From an uncultured Spirochaetaceae bacterium (GTDB lineage Bacteria; Spirochaetota; Spirochaetia; Treponematales; Treponemataceae), in NCBI GenBank assembly GCA_902802305.1, contig CADCLG010000023.1, forward strand, positions 1 to 64,000: a stretch of DNA of 64,000 nucleotides, given 5' to 3'. The notes under the pieces are model-generated. The model had not been told where the DNA came from and made no database searches. It saw nothing but the letters and a program-made list of their open reading frames with translations. This document shows positions 24,421 through 33,256 of the stretch, piece after piece (within the stretch, counting starts at the first letter, position 1; the number at the start of each line of letters is the position of its first letter). A program made the translations under genes and the position numbers.

Positions 24421-26111
24421 AAGTATTATTGATTAACGGAAGTCCAAAAGGTAAAAGAAGTAATTCGCTAAGACTGGCAAAAAGCTTTGCAGAAGGAATA
24501 AAAGCTGAAAAAGAAGCGGCTGGCGAATTGGTAGAGCTTGAGGAAGTTGAACTTGCTTCATTAAAAATTGCTTCCTGCCGAGGTTGTTTTGCCTGCTGGA
24601 AAGCTACTCCCGGTAATTGTGTAATTAAGGATGATGTTCCTGCAATTCTTCAAAAGGAACTCCAGTCAGACCTTGTAATCTGGTCATTCCCGCTTTATTA
24701 TTTTAATGTTCCTGGACTTTTGAAAAATCTTATAGACCGTCAGCTGCCTATGAGCCTTCCTTTTATGGCAGAAAAAACAGATGGTTATGGCAGTGGCTCT
24801 CATGAAGCCCGATATGATACATCAAAAACAAAACATGTCCTTATTTCAACCTGTGGTTTTTATTCTGCCGCTGGAAATTATGACAGTGTACGCAGTATGT
24901 TCAATCATTTTGTAGGTAAAGATTGCTATGAAGCTATTTTCTGTGGTCAAGGGGAACTGTTCGGAATTAAAGAATTATCAGAAAGAACAGGGCAATATCT
25001 TGAAGCTATAAAAAAAGCCGGCTCTGAGTATGTAAAAGGGGGAATCACAGAAGAAACCCGAAAAGAACTCAATACCATGCTCTATCCAAAAGAAGAGTTT
25101 GAAAGAATGGCAGATGCCAGCTGGGGAATAGACAGGGAGACAGGAGAAAAGCTTTCTGAAGATTTGATTTTTACACGACAGATGGCCAGTCTTTACAATA
25201 AAGCAAGCTGGGACAATAAAGACCGGGTTCTTGAAATGTTTTATACAGATACAAATAATATCTATCAGATTCTGCTTGGAAAAGATGGCAGTCAGGTTTT
25301 TACAGATGGAAGCCTAAGTTCTACAACAAGAATCGAAACTACTTTTGAGTTATGGCAGAAAATCTCACGTCATGAAATCAGTGGGGAAGAAGCCTTGGGC
25401 AAGGGAATGTATAGGGTCAGTGGTGATTTTAATCTTATGATGAACTGGAGCAAAATCTTTGGTGGAAATAGGTCACAGTCAGAATCCGGCCAGACTGATT
25501 CAATTACTTCTGATTCTTCTAATGCTTCTCAAGCAAAAAGCCCTGCTAGTCTCAAAAATCCTTCTATGACTGCAATGCTTATTCCCTGGATTGCTTTCTG
25601 GATTGCTGTTTCAATCAATTCTGGAATTGGTTCACTTATTGTACTTGGAATCTGTGCGCTTCTTCCTTTGATTATGGGAAAGCGTCGTCTTATTATTTGG
25701 GATAAGCTTTCTCTTGCTTTTGTAGCCATTCTTTCTCTTGCTGCAAATATTAGTGGCAATGGAAAAATTATTACAAATATCGGTTATATTATTTTTGGAC
25801 TTTTCTGGCTGATTTCATGCTTTACAAAGGAACCGCTTTCTGCAGCTTATGTAAAATATTCTTACGGCGGGGAAAATGCGCTTAAAAATCCTCTTTTTAT
25901 GAGACCAAATTACATTTTATCTGCCTGCTGGGGAATCCTTTATTTGCTTACTTCTGTCTGGACTTTTTTCCTTGGCAGAAGTGGACATGGCTTTATAATT
26001 CCAATCGTAAATAATCTGGTTCCAATTGTGATGATGATTTTTACAGGCTGGTTTTCAAAATGGTATCCAGCCTGGAAGGCAAGAGGTGGTCACTCTAAAA
26101 AATCAGTCTGA
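24417..26111 (+). CDS. FMN reductase-SCP2-membrane domain fusion protein
   Basis: 564 residues with three parts. Residues 1-200: flavodoxin-like NADPH-dependent FMN reductase fold (LLINGSPKGKRSNSLRLAKS, Cys pair in CRGCFACW, IWSFPLYYFNVPGLLKN). Residues about 250-350: SCP2-like lipid-binding domain, ending in GEEALGKGMYRVSGDFNLMM. Residues about 380-560: five to six membrane helices (MLIPWIAFWIAVSINSG onwards). The combination suggests reduction of a hydrophobic substrate, such as a quinone or lipid-like compound, presented by the SCP2 domain at the membrane. It is co-translated with the PadR regulator. Confidence 0.8.
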   Translation: MKVLLINGSPKGKRSNSLRLAKSFAEGIKAEKEAAGELVELEEVELASLKIASCRGCFACWKATPGNCVIKDDVPAILQKELQSDLVIWSFPLYYFNVPGLLKNLIDRQLPMSLPFMAEKTDGYGSGSHEARYDTSKTKHVLISTCGFYSAAGNYDSVRSMFNHFVGKDCYEAIFCGQGELFGIKELSERTGQYLEAIKKAGSEYVKGGITEETRKELNTMLYPKEEFERMADASWGIDRETGEKLSEDLIFTRQMASLYNKASWDNKDRVLEMFYTDTNNIYQILLGKDGSQVFTDGSLSSTTRIETTFELWQKISRHEISGEEALGKGMYRVSGDFNLMMNWSKIFGGNRSQSESGQTDSITSDSSNASQAKSPASLKNPSMTAMLIPWIAFWIAVSINSGIGSLIVLGICALLPLIMGKRRLIIWDKLSLAFVAILSLAANISGNGKIITNIGYIIFGLFWLISCFTKEPLSAAYVKYSYGGENALKNPLFMRPNYILSACWGILYLLTSVWTFFLGRSGHGFIIPIVNNLVPIVMMIFTGWFSKWYPAWKARGGHSKKSV

Positions 26112-27979
26112 TTCAAAAGCTTTGGAATGCGGTCATACGTCAAAAAACCGTTAGTTTCGTCTTCTACATCACTTAGCTGGGTGTAGATGGCGGCACACAA
26201 GCCTTTTTTGATGTATGGTTTGATTTGCGTATCGTACAACTCGCGGATTGCTTTTTCCAGTTCAGCCTGGTCTTTAAAAAATCTGTAGCCGTAATTCTGC
26301 TTTTTGTTAAAGTAGTGATTGGGCTCCAGTTTGAAGGAATAACCGCCAAACTCAGAAATTACAATCGGTTTATCGGCTTTTTTGATTTTGATTTTTTTGA
26401 AATAAATGTGGTCGCTTTCTACGTCAGTTTTTTTCTGCTTAAACCAGCCTGAAGTTGAATCGATTATTCTTGTTGAATCAAGCTCTTTTACGAAGTCGTA
26501 CATTTGGTCTGCGCAGAACTGTCCCCAGCCTTCATTGAAAATCGTGTAATAGCAGATGCAGGGAAAATTGTAAAGGTGATTGATTGTATCGGTAACTGTC
26601 TGCTTGAAAATGCGACGTGTTTCTGCGGCCTTATGAAAATGCCTGTCATCAAAAAACTTGTTTTTGCCTGTGATAAAAGAGCTTGTTGCGCCAAAAACTG
26701 TAGGCAAAATTGTATCGTGGAAAAAAGAATAATCAGCATTGTTTACAAAATCCTGAAAAACAATCATTCCAAGCCGGTCGCAGGCCTCGTAAAATCCAGC
26801 AGGTTCAATTTTGATGTGTTTGCGCAGAGTGTTGAAGCCCAGTTTTTTCATTGCAAGAATATCGTCTTCCCAACCACGCTCCGAGTTTGGCAAAAAGATT
26901 CCCTGTGGCCAGTAGCCCTGATCCAGCACTCCGTTAAAAAAGTAGGGCTTTCCGTTTAGCAAAAGTCTCTGGTAGCCGTCTTTATCGGGGCCAATACCAA
27001 GAGTTCGAAGGGCAAAATAACTTTGAACTTTATCTTGAGAGCCTTGAATGCTTATGTCGTATAATTTCGGTGATTCTGGCGACCAGAGCTTTGGATTCTC
27101 CACTTTTATATAGAAGGATTTCTCTCTCGGATTTAGTGGCGAGTTTTGCTGTGCGTTATTTTGTGGCCGCGTGTACTTTAACGTCTGTATCTGTCCATCC
27201 GAACGGGACTTTATTTCTACCGCATACTCATCGTCATCACCGTCAATTTCAAGTGCAATACCTTCCAGGTCTGGGGTGATTTTAATACTTCGGATATATT
27301 TTTGAGGCAGGCTTTCCAGCCAAACTGTTTGCCAGATTCCAGAAACAGGCGTGTACCACATTCCGCCGCGATTTTTTTTCTGTTTGCCATAAGGATATTT
27401 GTGATTGAGCGTATCTGTGATATCAACCCGGATTTTGTGTGCGCCAGTTTGATTTGCCCCAACAAGAAAATCCGTGACATCAAAGCTGAAAGGAGTGTAG
27501 CCGCCTTCGTGAGTTCCAACTAACTTTTCGTCAATGTAAACAGTGGCAATCTGGTCTACCGCACCAAAATTGAGGAAGACACGGTCTTTGATAAAGCCAT
27601 CGGGGAGAGAAAAGGTAGTATAATAAGAATACTTTTCAAAAGATTGTCGGGTCAAGCCCGACAATGACACTTGTCCATCCGACAATGACATGCTGTCATT
27701 CCCGCCTAGAATCTTGTCATTCCCGTGCTCGACACGGAAATCCTTCCCCATTGCCTTCTCCGCCCCCAGAGGAAAAGGCACTACAACTCCACATTCCCAC
27801 CTGCCGTTTAAATTGAAAAAGGAATCTCTCTTAAACTGCGGCCGCGGATATTTTGCAAAGGGAATGTCGTCTGAAAGTCCGGCCTTGCCAGAGTCAAGTA
27901 AAAGTTCGTCACTTCGACAATCCGAATCATCAATTTTTAATTTGTTGAACTTTTCTTTTTTAGACACGAAACACCCCAA
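26090..27979 (-). CDS. Glycoside hydrolase family 2 (beta-galactosidase/glucuronidase-like)
   Basis: 629 residues: jelly-roll sugar-binding domain (YPRPQFKRDSFFNLNGRWE), Ig-like domain, then the TIM barrel with acid-base Glu in YYTIFNEGWGQF and nucleophile Glu in PIVISEFGGYSF. No signal peptide, so cytosolic; the substrate is a beta-glycoside taken up by the MFS protein upstream. The start overlaps that gene by 43 bp. Residues about 76-113 (MGKDFRVEHGNDKILGGN...) interrupt the jelly roll between VVPFPLGAEKA and FEKYSYYTTFSLP and are encoded by palindromic repeats; residues about 17-36 may come from another repeat. The inserts may impair folding. Confidence 0.88.
   Translation of the reverse strand: MGCFVSKKEKFNKLKIDDSDCRSDELLLDSGKAGLSDDIPFAKYPRPQFKRDSFFNLNGRWECGVVVPFPLGAEKAMGKDFRVEHGNDKILGGNDSMSLSDGQVSLSGLTRQSFEKYSYYTTFSLPDGFIKDRVFLNFGAVDQIATVYIDEKLVGTHEGGYTPFSFDVTDFLVGANQTGAHKIRVDITDTLNHKYPYGKQKKNRGGMWYTPVSGIWQTVWLESLPQKYIRSIKITPDLEGIALEIDGDDDEYAVEIKSRSDGQIQTLKYTRPQNNAQQNSPLNPREKSFYIKVENPKLWSPESPKLYDISIQGSQDKVQSYFALRTLGIGPDKDGYQRLLLNGKPYFFNGVLDQGYWPQGIFLPNSERGWEDDILAMKKLGFNTLRKHIKIEPAGFYEACDRLGMIVFQDFVNNADYSFFHDTILPTVFGATSSFITGKNKFFDDRHFHKAAETRRIFKQTVTDTINHLYNFPCICYYTIFNEGWGQFCADQMYDFVKELDSTRIIDSTSGWFKQKKTDVESDHIYFKKIKIKKADKPIVISEFGGYSFKLEPNHYFNKKQNYGYRFFKDQAELEKAIRELYDTQIKPYIKKGLCAAIYTQLSDVEDETNGFLTYDRIPKLLNQTDFLE
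27641..27754. repeat. Palindromic repeats inserted in frame in the GH2 gene
   Basis: Two kinds of unit in tandem. TTGTCGGG (27644-27651), TCAAG, CCCGACAA (27657-27664) is a perfect 8-bp stem, followed by TGACAC. A second unit contains TTCCCGTG-CTCGA-CACGGAA (27719-27739) preceded by TTGTCA. Both belong to the dispersed TGTCATTCCCG/TGTCATTGTCGGG type seen elsewhere in the window. The insert is 114 bp, a multiple of three, and has no stop in the coding frame. Confidence 0.75.
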
Positions 27980-29253
27980 ACTGCAAGGAAAATAAATAGC
28001 CCGGCTATAAATGCTGCAAGATAAATATTGTGGTTAGGAATAAAAGATTCAGTTCCATCACCATTTGCAATTTTTTCTGCATTCTTCAAAACAGCTGCTC
28101 CAATCGCAGGACCAATTACACCAGGAATTAAAACCTGGGCAATAATTCTTACACCCTGGAACATACCGGTTTTATTTTGCGGCGTGTTATCTCTTACCAT
28201 CGCTCCAAAAACAGCCATTCCAGAAAGAAAGCCCGAAAGCATTAAAAGCGAACCGATAAAAACAAGGACAATATTTGTAAAGAAATATAATAGAACATAA
28301 CCAGCCAGCAAAGTAACAACGGCAGGAATCACCGATTTTTCAAAACCAAACTTATCGTAAACACGGCCATAAAAAAGTGTAACAAGGGCAGCGGCAATAA
28401 TAGCTGGCGCCATAATCAAAACATAGTTTGAAAGCTTAAGGCTCTGCTCGTAATACAAAATCAAATAAGGCATAAAAATCTGAATTGAAATATTAAAAAC
28501 CGCAAAAGCCAGCAGAATCACATAAAGCATATAATTCTCTTTGATTACGGATGGCTTAAAACTGTAGAAAATATTCTTGAAGTAATGAGAGTTTTCTTCC
28601 TTTGCCTGCTGCAAAAGCTCGCGGGATTTTGAATCATCAATCAAGAAAACGCCAAGTCCGCCAACAAGTATTACAACCCCACCGATGATAAAGAAAATGC
28701 TTGTCCAGGCTTCAGGCTTGTTCAAATCAAAAGACATAAAGCTGCCAAAAACAACCAGAACTGAAACAAGAGGCATCATAGCATTTATACCTTCAATTTT
28801 ACCTCGGTTACTTTCATCCCCCATATCGGTAAGCCAGGCATTAAAGCAGGCATCGTTTGCCGAAGAGCCGAAGAAGGTCATTACACAGTCCATAATGATT
28901 ACGAGATTACAGCCCAAGGTTGCAGCGGCTACCACACTGCCTGTAAACTTGGTAAGAATGTCCATTTTGATTAAGCCAAAGCTTAAGATGGAAAAGCCCC
29001 AAAAAGCATAACCGGCACAGAGGAAAACTTTTCGGCGGCCAACTTTATCGGAAAGGGCGCCAATTATCAGCGTGGTTACGGCTGCGGTTACTGCACTGGC
29101 GGCTACCATCAGTGAAATCTGAGCTGCACTTGCGTGGAACATTTTGTAGATAAAGACATTGAAATACATGTTTTCAATGACCCAGGCAATCTGGCCAATA
29201 AGGCTGAAAATTGTTAATGAAATGTAAAACTTCTTTGATAGTTTGTTGCTCAT
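27937..29253 (-). CDS. Major facilitator superfamily transporter
   Basis: 438 residues from ATG 29253 (a GTG six codons upstream is also in frame), 12 membrane segments. The MFS loop 2-3 motif appears as GALSDKVGRRKVFL, and the second-half equivalent as YGRVYDKFGFEKS. The substrate is probably a sugar or glycoside, because the 3' end overlaps the GH2 glycosidase by 43 bp. Together they form a two-gene uptake and hydrolysis unit. Confidence 0.88.
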   Translation of the reverse strand: MSNKLSKKFYISLTIFSLIGQIAWVIENMYFNVFIYKMFHASAAQISLMVAASAVTAAVTTLIIGALSDKVGRRKVFLCAGYAFWGFSILSFGLIKMDILTKFTGSVVAAATLGCNLVIIMDCVMTFFGSSANDACFNAWLTDMGDESNRGKIEGINAMMPLVSVLVVFGSFMSFDLNKPEAWTSIFFIIGGVVILVGGLGVFLIDDSKSRELLQQAKEENSHYFKNIFYSFKPSVIKENYMLYVILLAFAVFNISIQIFMPYLILYYEQSLKLSNYVLIMAPAIIAAALVTLFYGRVYDKFGFEKSVIPAVVTLLAGYVLLYFFTNIVLVFIGSLLMLSGFLSGMAVFGAMVRDNTPQNKTGMFQGVRIIAQVLIPGVIGPAIGAAVLKNAEKIANGDGTESFIPNHNIYLAAFIAGLFIFLAVWGVSCLKKKSSTN

Positions 29254-29391
29254 AATAGTTTTATTGTACACCCAGACAAAAGAAAATAACAGTTTATTAT
29301 TTTCTTTTTTCTTGCCTTTTTCTAAAATTGCATTAAACTATCTTTAATCTCCCGGATTCCTGGGGGAACTTTATTTTATAAGAGGCAAATC

Positions 29392-29925
29392 ATGAAAAAA
29401 CTCTTAACATTATTGGGGGCACTTTTTGTGCTTTCGGCAGCAGTTTTTGCGGCTGATCCTGCTTGTGGGCTCTGGAAAAGTATTGATGACAAAACTGGCG
29501 AAGTTACTGCAATCTGGAAGATTTATGAAGAAGGCGGAAAACTTTTTGGAACTATTGCGGCTACAACAAGTGATCCACAGGATGTTATTGCAAGTGCCTG
29601 CAAAGAATCTTACAAAAACTTCCCTATTTCTGGTGCGGTAAACAAGATGAAAACAGTTGGAACTCCATGGATTTTCAATATGGTAAAAGAATCTGAAGGA
29701 AACTGGAAGGATGGAAACATCATTGACCCAAGCAATGGTAAAATGTACGGTTGTGTAATCAAATACCTTAAAAAGGGTGAAAAGAACAAAAAATATACTG
29801 CAACCGAGCCGACACTCGCAATGGCTGGAACAGTTGGACCAATCCAGGTTTTCCAGTATTGGGTATCGGCTACAGAAGCAGATATAAAGGCGGCTCAGGA
29901 AAAGAACCCACCTAAAAACAAATAG
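29392..29925 (+). CDS. DUF2147-family secreted protein
   Basis: 177 residues. Signal peptide MKKLLTLLGALFVLSAAVFA, cleavage before ADPACG. The mature protein is one DUF2147-like domain: CGLWKSIDDKTGEVTAIWKIYEEGGKLFG, then PISGAVNKMK, the segment GNWKDGNIIDPSNGKMYGCVIKY and the closing PIQVFQYW. These small beta-barrel proteins resemble lipocalin-like ligand binders in the periplasm, without known function. It is flanked by convergent or divergent genes, so it is a single transcript. Confidence 0.82.
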   Translation: MKKLLTLLGALFVLSAAVFAADPACGLWKSIDDKTGEVTAIWKIYEEGGKLFGTIAATTSDPQDVIASACKESYKNFPISGAVNKMKTVGTPWIFNMVKESEGNWKDGNIIDPSNGKMYGCVIKYLKKGEKNKKYTATEPTLAMAGTVGPIQVFQYWVSATEADIKAAQEKNPPKNK

Positions 29926-29972
29926 TTCAAAACCGGCCGTTTAGTTGTAAATCAACACAGTTGAAAAGCAAG

Positions 29973-31151
29973 CTAGCGGCTCATTTTGTAAATCTCAAGC
30001 ATGTCTTCTTCTCTAAGGAGACATGCTGAACCTTTGGCTCCATTTACGCCAACAGCGCATTTGTGAGCCATAAGTTTTAAATCATCATCACTGGCTTTTA
30101 CACCAAGCTCACGCAAGTTTGTAGGCATTTTTATTTCACGGTAGAAAGCTTCCATTGCTTCAATTCCTTTAAGAGCAATTTCTTCATCAGAACCTTTATT
30201 TTCAACGCCCATTACATTCAGCGCATATCTTTTGAAGCGTGGCAGACAATTTTTATAAACATAGCGGGCCCAGCTTCCCCAGATTGCCGCAAGACCTGCA
30301 CCGTGGGCAACATCATAAAGACCACCTAATTCGTGCTCCAGCTTGTGAGTCATCCAGTCGCCGCCATCATTACCGCAGCCAGTAAGTCCGTTATGAGAAA
30401 GACTACCGGCCCACATTACTTCGGCACGGGCATCGTAATTTTTTGGATCTTTGGCGAGAATCAAAGCATTTGCTTTTACTGTTCGCAAAAGGGCTTCTGC
30501 CATAGAATCGGTAATTTCCATATTTCCGCCGTTTGTAAAATAACGCTCCATTGTATGCATCATAATATCTGTACAACCGCAGGCAGTCTGATAATCAGGC
30601 AGAGTCATTGTAAGCTCCGGATTAAGAATTGCAAACTTAGGGCGGCCAAAATCACTGGAATAACCGCGCTTAACAAGTCCTTCTTCCTTAGTGATAACTG
30701 AAGAATCGCTCATTTCGCTGCCGGTTGCCGCAAGAGTTAAAATTACACCAAGAGGCATACTTGCTTTTGCAGTACGCTTGTAATCATAAAAATCCCAGAC
30801 ATCACCTTCGTTTTTTAAGCCATAACCAATTGCCTTTGCAGAATCAATTGCAGAACCGCCGCCTACAGCAAGCAGAAAATCCACGCTTTCTTTTTTGCAA
30901 AGCTCAATTCCTTCGTAAACAAGACTGAGATGAGGATTAGGCACTGCACCGCCCAGCATAACATATTTGATTCCAGCTTCATCCAGCTTGTCAGTTACAC
31001 GTTTAATAAGACCAGAACGGATTACGCTTCCTCCGCCATAGTGAATAAGAACTTTTCTACCACCAAACTCTTTGATAAGATCTGCAACTTTTTCTTCTGT
31101 GTTTTTTCCGAATACAACCTTTGTAGGTGTAAAATACTTAAAATCAAACAT
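29973..31151 (-). CDS. Iron-containing alcohol dehydrogenase (BdhA/YqhD-like)
   Basis: 392 residues, group III alcohol dehydrogenase. NAD(P)H site GGGSAIDSAKAIGYG (about residues 97-111). The Fe2+ ligands follow the family pattern: Asp in CGCTDIMMHTMERYF with its His, then LEHELGGLYDVAHGAGLAAIWGSW with two His. It reduces butanal or other aldehydes, re-oxidising NAD(P)H in fermentation. GGAGAAAAT precedes the ATG. The GGDEF gene lies 17 bp upstream on the same strand, an odd pairing that may be co-transcribed. Confidence 0.93.
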   Translation of the reverse strand: MFDFKYFTPTKVVFGKNTEEKVADLIKEFGGRKVLIHYGGGSVIRSGLIKRVTDKLDEAGIKYVMLGGAVPNPHLSLVYEGIELCKKESVDFLLAVGGGSAIDSAKAIGYGLKNEGDVWDFYDYKRTAKASMPLGVILTLAATGSEMSDSSVITKEEGLVKRGYSSDFGRPKFAILNPELTMTLPDYQTACGCTDIMMHTMERYFTNGGNMEITDSMAEALLRTVKANALILAKDPKNYDARAEVMWAGSLSHNGLTGCGNDGGDWMTHKLEHELGGLYDVAHGAGLAAIWGSWARYVYKNCLPRFKRYALNVMGVENKGSDEEIALKGIEAMEAFYREIKMPTNLRELGVKASDDDLKLMAHKCAVGVNGAKGSACLLREEDMLEIYKMSR

Positions 31152-31168
31152 ATTTTCTCCTTATATTT

Positions 31169-32548
31169 TTATCTTCTCCTTTCTTTGGGATGTTTTTCGT
31201 AGTATTTGCTTTTGTCTGCATACATGGCTTCATCTGCATTATGCATACAAAGGCGTAAATCATCTTTATTTGTGCTCCAGTCAGAGCCGATTGCAAAACA
31301 GACTTCTGCCCCATAACCGGATTCAGCTTTTAATTCTTCGACTTTTTTATCAAAGAAATCTTTTGTACATTCCGAAACAATTACAACAAATTCATCACCA
31401 CCTGCACGGTAGATTTCATATTTTCCTAAATGTTTTTCCAAAAGTCTTGCGGACTTTATTAATAGCTTATCGCCTGCTGCATGACCGCCGTTATCGTTAC
31501 ATTGCTTGAGTCCGTTTAAATCTGCAAAGATAATTCCAAAAGGAGTTTTTACAATATTTTTATTTTTTACATGCCAGTCAACGCGAACATTCATGGAGTT
31601 TCGGTTGCGAACCCCGGTCAGGGTGTCAATGTTGCTCAGATATTCAAGCTGTTCCATAAGCTCATTGTTTGCAATTTCGGAAGACAGGAAAAAGGCAGTA
31701 AGCTTGATAAATTCTTTAAGAGTTATAAGGTTATCTATATTAAAATCTGTTATGAAAAGAACACCAAATATTTTTTTCTTCTGCTGGAGTGGGGCTAATA
31801 CCAGACTGTTCACTTTTGCGGCTTTAAGGCTTTTTACCCAAAGAGGATTGATTTTTTCGAGCTCTTCCATGTCATGTTCATTTTTTACTATTATACAATC
31901 ATGGTTTCCAATAGTTTCTTCCCAGGAAAAAACAACTTCGGGTGTCAGATGCTTCATCATTTCATCTTCAAGACGGGCATCATTTTTGAAGCTTGTGCAG
32001 AGTGGTGCATATTTTTTGTGTTCTTTATCTATCATTATTATTGAACTGCAAAAGGCTTCTGTTTTTTCCCGAATGTCGCAGATTACTGTATTCATGCTTT
32101 CTGTAAAATTATCTGCGTTTCTCAAATTTATGCAGGTTTGAATTACTAAAGGTGCAATTTCCATTGAGATATCGGCCAGACGTTTTGCATCCGGTCTTTT
32201 TGTAAATTCAAACAAAAAAAGAAAATAGCAAAGATTGTCAGTGTCGTATTTTGATGAAAGAGGAATATAAGTGCCGTCAGTCCATACATCCAGGGCTTTC
32301 GTTTCAACATAAGCGTGAAGATGTTGTTTTAAAACGGCAGAGCGGTAACAGAAGTCTTCAAAGTTTTTTTCTACCGGGATTAATTCAGAATAAAGCATAC
32401 CATCATGATAACCATTCCCCATAATTTTTTTATAAAGGGAATTAGCTCGGACGATTCTGATTTCTCTGTAGTGCCCGTCTGGCTTTTTTTCAACAGATAA
32501 AACTGCTGCAGCCAGCTCGTTTGCATCTACAATTTTCTGAAAATCCAT
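31169..32548 (-). CDS. GGDEF diguanylate cyclase with PAS- and GAF-like sensors
   Basis: 459 residues. Residues 1-120 resemble a PAS domain, residues about 130-290 a GAF domain (VNSLVLAPLQQKKKIFGVLFI). The C-terminal GGDEF domain is complete: LSNIDTLTGVRNRNSMNVRV, DLNGLKQCNDNGGHAAGDKLL and the active-site loop RAGGDEFVVIVSE. It should make c-di-GMP. No RxxD inhibitory site precedes the loop (sequence KYEIYRAGGDEF), so product inhibition is probably absent. No membrane segment, so it senses a cytosolic signal. Confidence 0.9.
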   Translation of the reverse strand: MDFQKIVDANELAAAVLSVEKKPDGHYREIRIVRANSLYKKIMGNGYHDGMLYSELIPVEKNFEDFCYRSAVLKQHLHAYVETKALDVWTDGTYIPLSSKYDTDNLCYFLFLFEFTKRPDAKRLADISMEIAPLVIQTCINLRNADNFTESMNTVICDIREKTEAFCSSIIMIDKEHKKYAPLCTSFKNDARLEDEMMKHLTPEVVFSWEETIGNHDCIIVKNEHDMEELEKINPLWVKSLKAAKVNSLVLAPLQQKKKIFGVLFITDFNIDNLITLKEFIKLTAFFLSSEIANNELMEQLEYLSNIDTLTGVRNRNSMNVRVDWHVKNKNIVKTPFGIIFADLNGLKQCNDNGGHAAGDKLLIKSARLLEKHLGKYEIYRAGGDEFVVIVSECTKDFFDKKVEELKAESGYGAEVCFAIGSDWSTNKDDLRLCMHNADEAMYADKSKYYEKHPKERRR

Positions 32549-32620
32549 ATTTATATTTTAAGTCGCTTTTTGCTACTTTGCAATTATATTTTTGACTTAT
32601 GATTTACCTTGACTTATGAT

Positions 32621-33241
32621 TTACAGTGTTTTTCTAAAAATATAAGTCCAGTAATCTTCATCTTCACTGCTGAATGGCTGGTAAATTTCTTTTTCTACTA
32701 ATTCATATCCGTGTTTTACATACCATTCCCAGTTACATTCAACATCTGTCCATAAATAAAGGTTTTTAAAACCCTTTTCTTTCATCTGTCTGCAAATTTC
32801 ATTAAGTAGAATTGAACCACAGCCAGTTTTTCGGCTTACATAAAGAGAAAGCTTAATGTCATCATCCTTCATCATATTAAAGGTTTTTCTGTCCATGAGT
32901 TCAAGATAAGTTCTGCTCATTTCAGAGGCTTTTTTCAATTCTTGGGGAAAGTTCTTGGATTCTTTTTCATACCATTCATTAACCTTGCAGACATCACCTT
33001 TTCTGGCAAAAAAAGCGGCAGCACAGAAAGCTTCTTTTGATTCTTCATCTGATTGTGATTCCAAAAGTTCATATCTGAAATCATTTTCAAAAATATTATT
33101 ACGTACGATATATTCTACATAAAAACGCCTGAATGCTTCATCTCCAGTCGGAGGACTCCATAAAGGAACAACAACATCAAGAATGAATGGAATGTTTTTC
33201 ATTTCAAAGGGAGAGATTTTTTTATTCATTGTTTTATTCAT
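32621..33241 (-). CDS. GNAT-family N-acetyltransferase
   Basis: 206 residues. The acetyl-CoA-binding region is recognisable in the second half: DDIKLSLYVSRKTGCGSILLNEI, with the strand-helix KGFKNLYLWTDVECNWEWYVKHGYELVEKE typical of the GNAT C-terminus. The N-terminal part is longer than in minimal GNATs. Substrate unknown. The gene lies between the GGDEF and the hybrid kinase genes on the same strand, with 15 bp to the kinase, so it is likely the last gene of the kinase operon. Confidence 0.78.
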   Translation of the reverse strand: MNKTMNKKISPFEMKNIPFILDVVVPLWSPPTGDEAFRRFYVEYIVRNNIFENDFRYELLESQSDEESKEAFCAAAFFARKGDVCKVNEWYEKESKNFPQELKKASEMSRTYLELMDRKTFNMMKDDDIKLSLYVSRKTGCGSILLNEICRQMKEKGFKNLYLWTDVECNWEWYVKHGYELVEKEIYQPFSSEDEDYWTYIFRKTL

Positions 33242-33256
33242 AGCCGTATTTTATTA

